Source of the DNA: Calvatia gigantea
Lineage: Eukaryota; Basidiomycota; Agaricomycetes; Agaricales; Lycoperdaceae
Direction: 5' to 3'
Length of the DNA: 64,000 nt
Assembly: GCA_025093985.1 (NCBI GenBank)
Contig: JACAAK010000008.1
Span: forward strand, 310,001 to 374,000
In this document: positions 22,400 through 34,298 of the stretch, one piece after another
Position numbering within the stretch: the stretch's first letter is position 1
How the letters are laid out: each line of letters starts with the position of its first letter
Translations under genes and position numbers: made by a program
Notes under the pieces: model-generated
What the model was told of the DNA's origin: nothing
The model's input: only the letters and a program-made list of their open reading frames with translations
Databases searched by the model: none

Positions 22400-23200
22400 T
22401 TAGAATATTTCGTTGCCTTCGTGGAATCCGATTCAATTATCCTTCGAATGCACAGGGAATAAGGCGAAGCGGGATTATAACGAAATATTGTCCCCCTTCC
22501 TCCGGCTATCGAGTATTCTCCTCCGTCTGCGGCGGCAGCAGCAGCAGCAGCAGCAGCGTCGGCAGCAGCATCACCTCCTGAACTAGCACCAACGGCTCCT
22601 CCAGCGTTGGTGGTGACTGTATGAGTGGAATGACTTGCTGGGCCGCCGGCGGTGGTAATCCCCGGCCCGGCGTGATGGGCTTTATCTTCAAGAGGAGTGG
22701 GCAGCTTTTGACTGTCGTAAGCAAAGGTTTAGTGTTTCTGCGAGTTTGTAACCAGAGACAGGTGAAGGGGAGTACCTTTGCACCGAGGACATGATGGGTG
22801 GTTGAGGGAGATAAAGTATACAATGATGATGGATTTTATATGTTTCCACGTACCTGTCATAGCTGTTGCAGGTTGGGACGGATATGAAATCACAGCCTTG
22901 ATTTTTTTCTTATATTCTCCGGGCGCTCTTGGAATGGTACGAATTGATTGGGCAGTGCCATGCTCCCTTGGTTACTTACCTGAGCCATCGTAAACATCCG
23001 TGTATCTTGTTGTGGGCGAGTTTGAAATGTCTGGTGGGAGCCGACTGTTGAGCACTGTACGTTGACTGGCCTGTCTGATACTCTGAGGAGGGTTTCCATC
23101 AGAATTTTGTTGGACTATCCCGTAATTCGTTCCGCTGAGGAATGCGCCTAAGGTACATCTGTTCATCGGCGAAAAGCGCAGTCAGGAACAACCTCTCGCA
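22400..23200 (-). CDS. Tentative Ser/Thr/Ala-rich protein gene
   Basis: Possible exons on the minus strand: about 23160-22983 (SGTNYGIVQQN ... TTRYTDVYDG) ending at a GTAAGT donor, about 22902-22858 (CDFISVPTCNSYD), and about 22710-22500, which reads THTVTTNAGG followed by a run of nine or more Ala encoded by the GCA/GCT repeat. The 3' end cannot be fixed: the frame runs on into the antisense of the hydrolase gene. Start codon and family unknown. It may be a secreted or surface low-complexity protein, or not a gene. Confidence 0.3.
22531..22558. repeat. (CAG)n/(GCN)n microsatellite
   Basis: Run of CAG triplets (read as Ala codons on the minus strand) inside the tentative low-complexity gene. 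Confidence 0.8.
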
Positions 23201-23339
23201 CAGGTTTGGTCAGATAAGTAACTTCATTAAATAATTGATGGTTCAGTTGGACATGGATTTGAGGACTTCGCACTTTTCCATCCGCCGGGTTTGAAGTACT
23301 AAATTCGGTCTCGGAGTGAGATTTAAACATGATGATATG

Positions 23340-23650
23340 TCAACGGATTGCGCGGGGCATTCATGGAAGATTTGAGATGTAACTATGCAAAGACATTGAT
23401 CAATTGGGAAAACTTGAACCAAGACTGTTTTAGTCAACCGCACAGGTTCCTGGGGGTTGAAATGAGGTGGTGGCCGAACATATTTGTTGGGTATGTCTGG
23501 GATGGTAGGCGTAAGTTGGCGGCTAATTAGCGCGTTATCGCGTTTGTCAACAGTAGTGGATAAATGTGGGTATATATAGAGGTCAGGCAAGTAGATCCAG
23601 GAAATGCTCACTTACGGAAGTGACAGTAATAGCAAAGGGCATAAAAATAC
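23340..23650 (+). pseudogene. Family P relic beside an NLR remnant
   Basis: The end block reads YIEVRQVDPG, matching the VxVxQIxPG stretch of the P copies near 47.4 and 56.4 kb. Upstream, WWPNIFVG...WDG resembles the DNA at about 37.2 kb. It converges on the NLR C-terminal relic at 23.7 kb. Confidence 0.4.
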
Positions 23651-23734
23651 GATATTATAGTCCGAACACAAGTAGATGATATGCAAATGTAAGCCGTCCC
23701 AAGTAATCCGCTGCCACTTCCACCATCCGCCCAC

Positions 23735-23934
23735 CATCCACACCCCCGGTCTCGATATCGCGCTTCTCCTTCGACCAAGTTGAGTGTCCAGAATTCTGGG
23801 CAAGACTCAAAATCATTGTCAATTTCCCAAAGCCAGAGAATTGGCCCCGGATTTCGTCCCAGAGTGCATAACCCTGACCTGACCCGATACTGAGGTTTAT
23901 CAAGCTGACGCTCTAATAAAAGCCGGTGTCCCAT
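23735..23934 (-). pseudogene. NLR C-terminal module relic
   Basis: Minus-strand peptide VRSGLCTLGRN...LWLWEIDNDFES matches the last exon of the NLR array (GRVESGLYTVGRDS...WYWEINYDL). No NACHT domain is found upstream (above 23.95 kb on this strand), so only the tail of an old copy survives. Confidence 0.7.
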
Positions 23935-24249
23935 TCATACCACTACATGTGTTTGGGCGTTCATAGGGTGGTGTAAGAACGGTGTTGTCGAGTTCAAATC
24001 TGGGGTACAAATCGGGGTTCTGGTTTAAATACTAACCATCCCCATACTTGCAGTGATAGTAACAGTTGAACCAGGTGTTGTAGGAGGGATAACAGATGCA
24101 GGCGAGTCATTTGTGAGCGTCTTCTTACCGGTGCTTACCACCATCGCGGATTTTGTGCGTTGGCTGAATCCGAAAAAGATTTGTGGACGGGATTTGGGCA
24201 GCATGGGGGTGACTGCTAAAGAGAGGTGGATGCACAGAGGTCCATGAGA

Positions 24250-25890
24250 GTGTAGTTGGGCCTCATATCCAAGTCGAAAGGATGATAGGGGTAGGCCAAC
24301 GTTTCAAATTTTCAAATTTCACTTCCAAGGTTCACCGGCACCGGCGATTTTTTGGTTCTCAAGACCTGAAGAGAGCCGCTCCGAGCGCGGGTTCAGTACC
24401 CGGAGCGTACCAAAAAAGCATGACCAAACTCACGGGCGAACCTTGCTCGAGGATAGACAATTACAGCGCTAATTGATTTACACCAGGAGGAAGCATATTT
24501 GAGGACGTTCTGGAAGACGTGGCCTAAACTGCCATGTGCAGTGGGTCTGTACCTGTAATGACGAGCAACGGAAACCCTTGACTGGATAGGGAGGTGAAGA
24601 TCACAATGTCCCTGGCTAATGATTAATGAATGATTAATACATATGGCATGCCCCAGCGTCTGGCCTAGGCCTCCACATACAGGCGCTTCAACGCAGGCGT
24701 CTGTTTCCCTGCTCTTCCCTTTGCATCCTACCCTCATAGCCGGTGCGGTCCTGCGTGTTCCAAGTAACCACCTCCCTAAAGTAAGAAAAGGACATCGGCA
24801 AAATCGCTGGTTGGCTGGAGGCCTTTTATGCGACAATTCGTTATTGGGCGCAGCAACATTCCATGACGTGCAACTAGGGTAGGGCTAAACTGCTTCTCCC
24901 TGCTTTATGTGCTCAATGCTTATCTTACTCTCTTGCTTCCAGGGTGTCTCTGGTAGCATCAGCAAATGTTAGGCTAACACCCACTGGTCCATTTGACATT
25001 GCCCCTCCACAAGCTCGTATGCCCTGAGAAGTCCATTCAACCTAGCCATAGGAACCAATTTCAGGCAATGCTCCTAGCGTTTCCAACACATTGGCGATGG
25101 GAGAACATGGGAACGCGGAGTACGAACACAAGGATCGCGAGTCACTGGGATGAAGCCACTTCTCTACGAGCTCTGCGGTGTCCCTCAATCATCGCAGGTC
25201 TTGAACGCCATTGCTGTCGACATTGTTTCTGCCCAGCTTCATCCACCATATCAAGTGTGTCGCCGCAGCCGGTTCATACCCTTCAGCAATTCCGGTGTCC
25301 AAACCCAGACGACCAGGCGCAACTCCATCTCCTGTCTGTATCGAACTTCCATAGTTGCCTGAATGCACGATTTGTGTGACGCACCGTGCATCAGCAACAC
25401 TGGCTCAGCCCACTCTGGGGGAACAAATGGAGCTGATATCCCATGTTGGGGGGGATGGGACTTGTGCCGGCGGCCAAGTCGGCCTCGTTTGCGCTCGACG
25501 GTATTGACAGCGGAAGGACTGGTGGTAGGAGGTGATGGGGATCAGCTTGGGAAAAGGAGATGATAACGTGCTTGACACGATCCTCAAGAGGAGGTTGAGG
25601 AGTAAAACTCGGGAGGTATGTCGCGTCCGTCATTACTGCACGAAGCAAACAACTAAGGAACATGCAGATCCGGACAATGCAAACTCGACCGATTGCAATG
25701 TCCTTACGAGTCAGAAGGCGTAGACAACCCGACCACCTATGGTGGAATCGCTGCATTTATATTCACTCATACTGATACTCAAACACTCATAAACTAAAAA
25801 CAGTTGGTATTCTACGGACTGCCGAGATATCGATCCGAGCACGGGTGTACCTCAAGAGTGCCCTGTACGACCTCACGGCACTCAACTCAA
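24250..25890. other. Degenerate region, no gene resolved
   Basis: Contains a block near 25200-25290 (VSAQLHPPYQ) that weakly resembles one near 31040 (ASVQLHTPF), and GGTATTCTACGGACTG (25806) resembles GGTATTCTACGAACCG (31187). These may be the 5' part of family P relics. Confidence 0.3.
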
Positions 25891-25979
25891 AAACATGGAC
25901 ACGGGCCGCCTCGCCGCTGAATCGATGAAAAGCTCACCTCAGCCACATCCTCACCTGCATCCCCACCCAATACCACCAC

Positions 25980-27060
25980 GCTTCGTTCATGCTCGATACT
26001 ATAAATCCTACACAAGAACCTCCAGAAGGAGCCGCATTCATTTATTCCTCAGTCCCCCAGCTAGGATTACAAACGACCAGCGTACCTGTAATGAACGACG
26101 TGATTGAGGACGGGGACAGGTGCCAAGACAAGGATTTGGTGAGGGATTTGGTGGGAGTTCTGAAACGAGCCGCACCTGACTTCGTTTCCCCAGATGTTTA
26201 GCTTGGTGTTCAACGCGCTGCTGGAGATTTCGTAGCTGATGTTGAGAGCTACTGAAGTCTGACCGACTCTGACAAACTTTACGGTCTCGACAAGCTCCTC
26301 CCTTGTGTCTCAGGGTTCTCTACCTGTTCCGTTAATACCTTCGGGCATCCTACTTTGGTAGGTTCCATTCTCGACAGGCGATGAGATATTGAGGGATCTT
26401 TTTGTCAGGTGAAGTTGGGGGGGGATGAAATTGCACCTGGGGTGCTGGTACGTCTCTTTCCTTCCCTCTCCATACTTCGACGTATGAGTCCGCTAACAAT
26501 CACATGCACATATGGTGCTGTAGCTCTCTCCCCGGATGACACTTCACCAAGTAATCCCCCTTCTCTTACAATATGCCTCCCCGCTCATCCACAAATGCAC
26601 GTTCAAGGGGCTGGCTTCTGAGTAGCCATCCACACACCGCCTAACCCCCCTTAGACACTCCGATCAGAACGCCTCATGAAGCACTTACGAGCACAAGGTC
26701 CAAAGATAACAGTGCAGCGGCTGTAGAGGAATGAATAAAGGTCATGATAATGAAGGAGATATGATATAAAAGTATTACGAGAGACAGTGTGGAACGTATG
26801 GTTGCAGATAATGGTATGGTGACGGGAGTAGGTGGTGGCTGTAGAGGCGGGGGTGAGGTAGTAGTCGAACATACTTGTTATCGGGAAGGTTTGGAATGGT
26901 CCAACGACGAGCTAGTTGTTATTGCGTATCTGTCAGTGGTAGTGGGTGTGTATGTTGAGGTCGGGCGGATATCCTGGTGAATACTGATTTGCGAAGTCCG
27001 TAAAGTTACAGCTATTTGTCAACGCAGAGCAAAGAGGAGTCGATTGAACTACAAGTGCAG
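25980..27060 (+). pseudogene. Family P, copy 2, convergent with NLR A
   Basis: Best-preserved 5' block of the unknown family: an ORF at 25989-26201 contains EPPEGAAFIYSS and PQLGLQTTSVPVMNDVIEDG. Later blocks at about 26440-26620, about 26690-26740 (GAGCACAAGGTCCAAAG) and about 26930-27000 (VVVGVYVEVGRI) match other copies. Stops and frame changes separate the blocks, so as written it is not translatable as one protein. It lies tail-to-tail with NLR A, about 60-120 bp away. Confidence 0.45.
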
Positions 27061-27122
27061 AATGATGAAACCATGTGACTCAAGGCCGGCCCTATCTCTG
27101 ACCAATGGTCGCTGCCCTCACT

Positions 27123-29380
27123 TCACCCATCCACCTCCGAACCAAATTGCTTTTGATATACCCTTTCCCCCTCATTCAAGTCAGGCGTCTCCAGCTCCCG
27201 GAAGGACCCCAAATCGTAGTTGATTTCCCAATACCAGAAATACGACTTCGAGTCACGTCCCACGGTGTATAATCCCGATTCGACCCGACCTCGTGGTTTA
27301 TCAAGAAAGGGCGTAGTGGGGTGATAGGGCCGTATGATATTTCTCTGTTGTCGCCTTTCGATCTCGTCCTTCAAAAATGTTAAGCAGCCGTTTTACGATC
27401 TTATATTGCAAGGCACAGGCCCACCTTTTTGAATGCAGCAACGTCGAATTTTGGAAACTCACCAGGTTGAAGCCAAGTAAGCACCGTCCCATGAATGCAC
27501 TTCTGAAAGCCGGCACAACGATATACTGTGAGTTTGACCACATCCAGATTTAAAGAACTAGCTCCTAAGATATATGTGGTCACATATAACCATTTACGAA
27601 AATCAAAGTCAGCTCCAACTACGGAAGATTGAGCACCAAAGCTGCAATAAAGCGTAGCTTCGATGACAGAGTTGACCAGTTCATTTGTATGCCGATAAGA
27701 AAGACTGGATGTCGAATTAGGCACACCAGGCACTCGAATCAGCTCTAGAGGTATAGGGGTTAATTTAGCAAAGGGTGTTGAGATGGAATAAACATACCCG
27801 AGCCTTGCCAAAAGTGGTGTTTTTCAAATCGGAGCGCTAAATCTTGCATCCTCCTGAGAACAAAGTTGTCTACTGTGGAAATACAGTAAAACCCGGAACG
27901 GTGCGGATCCAGAAGAAAATCTTGGAATGATTTATGGCAGAAGGAAATGGATCCGCCGAGTGAAAGTATAATCATGCTGTATTCCTTCATCGTAATGCCA
28001 CAGTTAACATGCAGGAATGAATGACTGGTGTCAATTGTAGGGTCAAGTTTCAGGGGCTTGGGTTGGTGCTGAAAATGAACCACGGCGCCCATTTGGTGGC
28101 ACGTGGCTTCGAGCTCCACCCGGGATATCCCTGCGTAATTGGCAATCATCATTGCGCTGGAAGAACCCCATATGCACATGGCATAGAGGACTCGACGGAT
28201 GGTGGGAAACATTCTGGCGGGGATGCGCTGCATGATCAGCGTATAAAATGCGTCCAGTTCCGCAAAGGCAGGTTCAGCGATGGGGTCATGCTGTTTGGGA
28301 TTTGAGATGACAACGATAATCGCACGCAACAACTCCTCGGGGTTCAGAGAGTCCGGGTGACCAACAAATCGAAGGACCGTCTTTGCGTAGATAAACAGTC
28401 CGCCTGCAGCACGCACAAGCTCTTGGATATCATTATCAGATGGCCAAGGGGACGCCATGGTGGCGTACAGGCGTGGAAGGATATCCTCAAAGCCGGCCCT
28501 GAGGTAAAGCTCGATGTCTTTGTCGGCGTCGCGTGAGACCAGAAGAACGACCTTGTAGCAGAACCTGGAAATGCTGGCCCTGGAGAATGTGGTCTCGATA
28601 TGGGGCTCGGGGCGACTGAAGAACGCCCAGCACAGAGGAGCAACACCATCACGGGCTGCAGAAGCCACGATTTCAACAATCTCGCACTGTGCTTCTCGAC
28701 TCTCGCATTCATCAAGGCCATCGACGATTACTGGAATCCTTTTCCCAATCCCTTGTCCTTTTTCCTCCAGCTCCCGCAATGGTTCGACAATCAACCCCCG
28801 GAACTGCGATTTCAGTGTTTTGTGAAGAAGGCTCTTGTCACCACAAATCTTCGCATCAAGGAGTTTACGATAGTTGGGATGGACAGTGGCAAGTTGATAG
28901 GCAATGGAGGTGAAGAATTTTGAATGTTCGCCCCCGTTGTTGGTCGAAATAGTACTGCTTCTTGAGTGTCTGTTGATCGAGAAAAAGAACGCGGCGCCTA
29001 GTTTCCTCTGCCCCTCCAGCTTCTCTGCACAAGTCTGAGCCACGGCGGATTTCCCCACTCCAGCCGGCCCTTTCATCCAGTATATGGGCAGGGGAGTGTC
29101 ACCGACAGCAGGGAGGGCCCAGTTAACGATGCCTTCGACATACTGTTCACGAGTTCCAGGAAAGCATTGAGGAGGAGGATGGCGAGCGGATGAGTCATGG
29201 GCAGCCTCTGGGACCGACGCATCGAATAGGATATCGATACCTCGTTCATCGTGATACGAGATCAGCTCAGATGTCTGCTCATCATGTTGGTTTGAACCTA
29301 CCACTTGGTGAAGTCGACTGGTTGAGAGTAAATTGGCCGTTATTGATTCCGAAATTCTGAGCATTGGGGAAAAAAGCCAT
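27123..29380 (-). CDS. NLR A: NACHT NTPase, apparently intact (695 aa)
   Basis: Fungal STAND/NLR protein, a class of nucleotide switches used in non-self recognition. Four exons (29380-29302, 29240-27798, 27744-27425, 27368-27123) join in frame. Exon 1 encodes the short conserved N-terminal motif AFFPNAQNFGINNGQF. Exon 2 starts at GIDILFDAS and holds NACHT: Walker A GPAGVGKS (about 84-91), Walker B VIVDGLDECE (about 197-206), FFSRPEPHI (about 234-242), AGGLFIYAKTVLRF, and near its end LGGSISFCHKSFQDFLLD. Exons 3-4 form the C-terminal module with GADFDF, LQPGEF and WYWEINYDL. There are no LRR, WD40, ANK or TPR repeats. I chose the ATG at 29380 because it gives the N-terminal motif shared by all copies. 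What triggers it is unknown. Confidence 0.88.
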
Positions 29381-30045
29381 TGTGAGTTGAGGAGTCAGGC
29401 GAATGTTCGCAGAAAATAGTCGTTAAATCTGGTGGAGGGAAGAGGTTGGTCGCAGTGAAGCATTGAACATGGGGCCCAGGGCCGTATTCAACAACATTGA
29501 GCCTATAAATAGTTTAATCTCTGCCGGAGTTCTGCGAAGGCTGGGCCATCCGTCCCATGTGTTTACCTGGAGGTCCCATCCAAGCATCCAGTTTGATGGT
29601 GACATGGAACGGTCAAACTCACCTGCTTCATTGAGAACTTGGGCCTTCACCAGTATCACCACTCAGAACAATGTTTAACCTTCTACATTCGACTCAGGCT
29701 TTGAAAAACCTGGATGAGTCCTAAACCTCATTTATTCCTTTTCATCGAGCGCGGGCAGGAGCAACTTCCTTTCGTCTTCCCTCCTGACCCGGGTTGCATG
29801 GACGGGTGATGTTGGATATGGAGCTAGAAAGCCATGGTAGGCATGGTAGTACGTCGGTGGATGCTCGAACCCAATACATACACGGGGTATATTTCAATAC
29901 GCATCCCCACAGATCTCTTGTAACTGGGGTTAACTGAGGACGAGATTCAGGGGATACTCCGTGGTTGCGGAAGACGCCTTCTAACTTGAGGGGTCCAACA
30001 TGTGAGATCTGACGCCCACCCACTTCTTCCGCATGTGCGATGCTC
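29381..30045. other. Upstream region of NLR A
   Basis: No coding frame with recognisable content; 5' flank of NLR A up to the solo LTR. Confidence 0.5.
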
Positions 30046-30748
30046 TGTGGAGACTGCACGTCGGCTGCCTTCGGAACGGCACCCAACGAGCATCTCACAC
30101 TAATCAGTCCGCCCTCCGAAGATTTCGTCACCCCGACCATTCATCGATCCGTCGCCGATCCGCTCGTCCCTCGCTCACTACACAAACCGTCCATTTCGCC
30201 TGCCATACGTTGTGTTTCACCAATACCCACTTTAATAAAATTTCACCGCACACCTTTCTCGTTATTGACATATTTTTCTAATTCAGACTCTTCGCCTCCG
30301 TAGTTGCACATTCACTTGTTGTATTTCAAAAATTCAACATTTTACCACAGCTCCCTAGCCTAACCTTCATTATACTAACTCAACACATTGGCTATACAGA
30401 TTCAGTATTTGTAGATAACCGTAGAAATTGAACACCGGACAAGTTGTCTACAGTATAAATACAGTCGAGCCAGTAGAGGCTCGACACCTAGTAATTGGAT
30501 ACCCACTCTCTCTCTCTCGAAGTTGCTAAAATTAAGTGTCTTGCTTCTCGTTCTCGCGTCGTCTCGCAGTCTCTCGTCTCTCTTTGCTGGACTCGTTCTC
30601 GACGACATATCTGACGTCGTCACTCTCGCCCCTTGTTCTCTTGTGTTCCCGGCCTCTGTCTCTCTTTTCCTGGACCCGGTTTCGAAGCCTCGTGACTGAC
30701 GGACGCAGTCACACCCTATTTTCGTTGAACCGCCGCCTCATCTCTTCA
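30046..30748 (+). repeat. Solo LTR (703 bp) with 4-bp target duplication
   Basis: Second copy of the LTR at 10689-11398, starting TGTGGAGACTGC and ending CTCATCTCTTCA. It is flanked on both sides by GCTC (30042-30045 and 30749-30752), a perfect short target-site duplication. No internal element sequence is present, so it is a solo LTR left by LTR-LTR recombination. Confidence 0.85.
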
Positions 30749-30919
30749 GCTCGTCATTACTCCACTTGTCAAAGACTCAAAGCCCCCATGGACCATAGCT
30801 CGCTAGCGCTCATTCCTTGCTCTGGGCCCAGTTCTGATCAGTCTAGTATCCAGAAATGACCATCGTCTCGGAGGTTTCTTCAACTTGTCAAACAACAGCG
30901 GAGCGCGGGGATACGAGGT

Positions 30920-31380
30920 GTGTACGCTCAAGAATTACGATCCACCAGGACAAAGTCTGCCCTTGGCTCAAGTCCACGAACTCTACAGCGTACCTCGATT
31001 GTTGCAGCCTCATCACCTTTCAGCGCTACAGCTATCTTGAACGTCGCTTCTGTCCAACTCCATACGCCATTTATGTCGCTCCGCGCGCTCCGGTCTAGAC
31101 AATTGACTACGCTCCTATGCCCCGCATGTACATCTCTCACTTCTTCTTACCGACACCTGGATACTTATATACCGAGAACAGCCGGTATTCTACGAACCGT
31201 CTATACCCCCGCTCAAGGGCGCGAATCCGACCTCCTGAACGATCCCCACGACGTTTATGTTGATGTCAAATGAGTGATCGGGGTGAACGTCTAGTTCTGT
31301 GAGTGGGAGCAATCACTACTTACTAATACAATAATAGTGGCCCGAGGCCGGTCCTGCCTCTGACCAACGGTCGCCACTCA
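30920..31380 (+). pseudogene. Family P-like relic convergent with NLR B
   Basis: Blocks near 31040 and 31187 resemble 25.2-25.8 kb, and the segment just beyond the NLR B stop (GAGGCCGGTCCTGCCTCTG) is clearly homologous to the segment beyond NLR A (AAGGCCGGCCCTATCTCTG). Highly decayed. Confidence 0.3.
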
Positions 31381-31382
31381 CT

Positions 31383-33651
31383 TTAATAATTGACCTCTGA
31401 ACCAAATTGCTCTCGATATATCCTTTCTCCCTCAGCCAAATCAAGTGTCTCGAATTCTCGATGTGTCTCTAAATCGTAATTGGTTTCCCAATACCAGAAA
31501 ATTGACCGCGAGTCGCGTCCTATGACATATAATGCCGATTCAACCCGACCTTGTGGGTTGTCAAAAAACGGAGAAGTAGGGTAATAAGGCCGTATGGTGT
31601 TTTCCTGTTGTCGCCTCCCGATGTTCTTCAAAATACTTTGAGTAGTAGTACGACTATATAAACCGTAAGGTATAGGCCCACCTGCTTGAGTTCAGCAACA
31701 TTGAGCTTGGAAAATTCGCCAGGTTGGATCCATTCAAGTATAGTCCTGTGAAGGTACTTGCGAAAGCCAGCGCACTGATACAGTGTGACTCTGAACACGT
31801 CCTGGCTTGCGGACATAGTCCCGGCCATGTTTGTGGCGACATATAACTGCTTGCGGAAGTCGAAGTCAGCTCCGAACGAGGCATCTTCACCATTGATATC
31901 GGCATAAATCACGGCTTCAATCAAGGAGTTGACCAATTCATTTGCATGTGGATAGGAAAGACTGGATGTAGAATTGGGTGCACCGGGTGCCTGGACCAGC
32001 TCTAGAGGGACAGGCATTGATTGAGCGAAAGCCTGTCAGGGCGGAGTGAACGTACCTGAGCCTTGCCAACAATGATGTTTTTCGAAATGTAGTGCCAAAT
32101 TCTGCTCCCGCCGGTCAAATGAGTCCCCCGTGGTGGAGATACAGTAATTCCCGGAGCGGTGTGGGTCGAGAAGGAAATCTTTGAACGATTTGTGGTAGAA
32201 GGAAATGGATCCACCAAGTGAACGTAAAATCATGTTGTATGCTTCTGCCGTGAGGCGTTGATGCATATGCAGGAATGAGCGACCGGTGTTGATTGCGGGA
32301 TTGAGCTCCAGAGGTTCGTGTTGATGCTGAAAGTGAACCACAGCGTTCACTTGATGGCAGGCGGCTTCAAGCTCCACTCTGGAAATCCCTAGGAAGTTGG
32401 CGATTGTTATTGCACTGACATAGTTACCCAAACATAGGACGCTGAGGACTCGGTGGATGGTGGGAAGCACTTTGATAGGGATACGTTGCATAATTAGCAT
32501 ATAAAATGCATCCAGCTCTGCGAAGGCGGATTCGGGGACAGGTCCATGTTGGTTGCGATCTGAGATGACACCAATAATCCACACGCAACGACTCTTCAGG
32601 GTTAAGCGAGTCCAGTTGACCAACAAATCGAAGGACTGTCTTGGCGTAAATAAAAAGTCCACCTGCAGCGTGCACGAGCTTCTTCATATCGCGGTCAGGA
32701 TGGCCAGGGGGACGCCATGATGATATTGAGACGTTGGAGGATATTCTCGAAACTGGCCCTGAGGTAAAGCTCAATGTCTCCGTCGGCGTCGCGTGAGATT
32801 GGGAGTATGATCTTATGGCAGAGCGAGGAAGTGGCAACCCTGAAAAAACGTAGCCTCGATGTGAGGTTCAGGCCGACTGAAGAACGCCCAGCACAGAGGA
32901 GTGATACCATCGCGGGCTGCGGCAGCCACGATGTCAACGATTTCACACTGGGCCTCCAGACTCTCGCATTCGTCAAGGCCATCAACGAACACTGGGATCC
33001 TTTTCCCAATCCCTAATCCTTTTTCCTCAAGTTCCTGCAGCGGTTCGACGATCAGCTCCCAAAATTGTGATTCCATCGTTTTATCAATAAGGCTCCTGTC
33101 GCGACGGATCTTCGCATCGAGGAGATTACGATAGTTGGGATAGACGGTCGAAAGTTGATACGCAATGGAGGTGAAGAACTTGTAGTGTTCAGCCCTGTTG
33201 TTGGTCGAAATATTGTTGTTTTGTGAGTGTCTGTTGATCGAGAAAAAGAATGCGGCACCCAGTTTCCGCAGCCGCTTCAATTTCTCTGCACAAGTCTGGG
33301 CTACGGCTGATTTGCCCACTCCGGCTGGCCCTTTCATCCAGTATATAGGTAAAGGGGTGTCACCGACATTGGGGAGAACCCAGTTAATAATATCTTCAAC
33401 ATACTGTTCACGGGTGCCAGGGAAACATCGGGGAGGGGGATCACGAGCAGATGAATCATGGGTGGCCTCAGGAATAGACGATTCAAACAGGATATCAATA
33501 CCTGAATCAAAATGATACCGGGTCAGTTCAGCCACCTATTCGCTATGGTTATGTTAGGTTTACCGGTCGGTCCAGCAGAGTTGTTGAGAGTTATATCGGT
33601 CAAATGGCTGTTATTGAGAACAAGGTTCTGTGCACTAGAGAAAAGCGGCAT
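31383..33651 (-). pseudogene. NLR B: NACHT gene with three single-base insertions
   Basis: Same four-exon plan as NLR A, with N-terminal motif MPLFSSAQNLVLNNSHLTD at 33651, an intron, then an exon starting GIDILFESS with Walker A GPAGVGKS and Walker B VFVDGLDECE. The NACHT exon changes frame near 32845 (a T run on the coding strand one base too long), near 32697 (an extra C) and near 32580 (an extra G). Removing each extra base restores alignment with A and E. The rest is well preserved: LGGSISFYHKSFKDFLLD, a C-terminal exon with GADFDFRKQLY, and a last exon with GRVESALYVIGRDS ending at 31383. Either a young pseudogene or an intact gene with consensus errors. Confidence 0.85.
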
Positions 33652-33829
33652 TGTGGATTGAGCGGTCTGGGAGACGTTCAAGAGGAAGGTCCGTGGGGAA
33701 AACAAGGTTGGCCACGGTTATTAAGAACAACAGACCAAGGCAGTGTCCGACGAACCTGCATCTAAAAATATTTCAGTCACAAAATCCTCCCATCAAAACA
33801 TCATCACAATCAACATCCTCCTGATCGCC

Positions 33830-34298
33830 GCTCACTCAACACCAGCAACTCCCCGCAAGGGCTTCTGGAGGGGCTGCGTTTATTCATCACTCAATTTTCC
33901 GAGCTGGGAGATTGTGGACGAGCAAGTCCCGATAACAGATGATCTAGGACGAAGATCAATAGGCGATTAGGAGTACCGAAAGGATGATGTCATTGCATCA
34001 AACAACGGGATGGAAGGAATTACACCCGAGGTCGGCGCCTTCCTCCCACCCTCAATACTTCAGTACGAAAGCTCACCAACATACAGCCCTCAGAAACGAC
34101 ACTCCGCCAAGTGGCCCCACGTGTGCGCTACACCGCCATCCACAACCGGAAATGCACGTTCAGACAACCGAGCCTCACAGTCCTCAATACCCACCCTACT
34201 CTCTTCGAGCATTCTCAGAGCGCCTGGTGGAGCAATCTTAAGGGAAACCATGAATAAAGTCGCGGAGGAACGGATGAGTTGTTGTATTGGCGAAGGGA
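33830..34298 (+). pseudogene. Family P relic convergent with NLR C
   Basis: Blocks align by eye with copies 1 and 2: GGCTGCGTTTATTCATCACTC followed by CCGAGCTGGGA (about 33873-33911) corresponds to the AAFIYSS...LGLQT block, and the block at about 34016-34120 to the YKLADDP/CTYGA block. Stops interrupt it. Confidence 0.35.

Noticed and set aside
24370..24420. Possible tRNA B-box (GGTTCAGTACC)
   Set aside because: It deviates from the B-box consensus and no A-box or cloverleaf can be drawn upstream.
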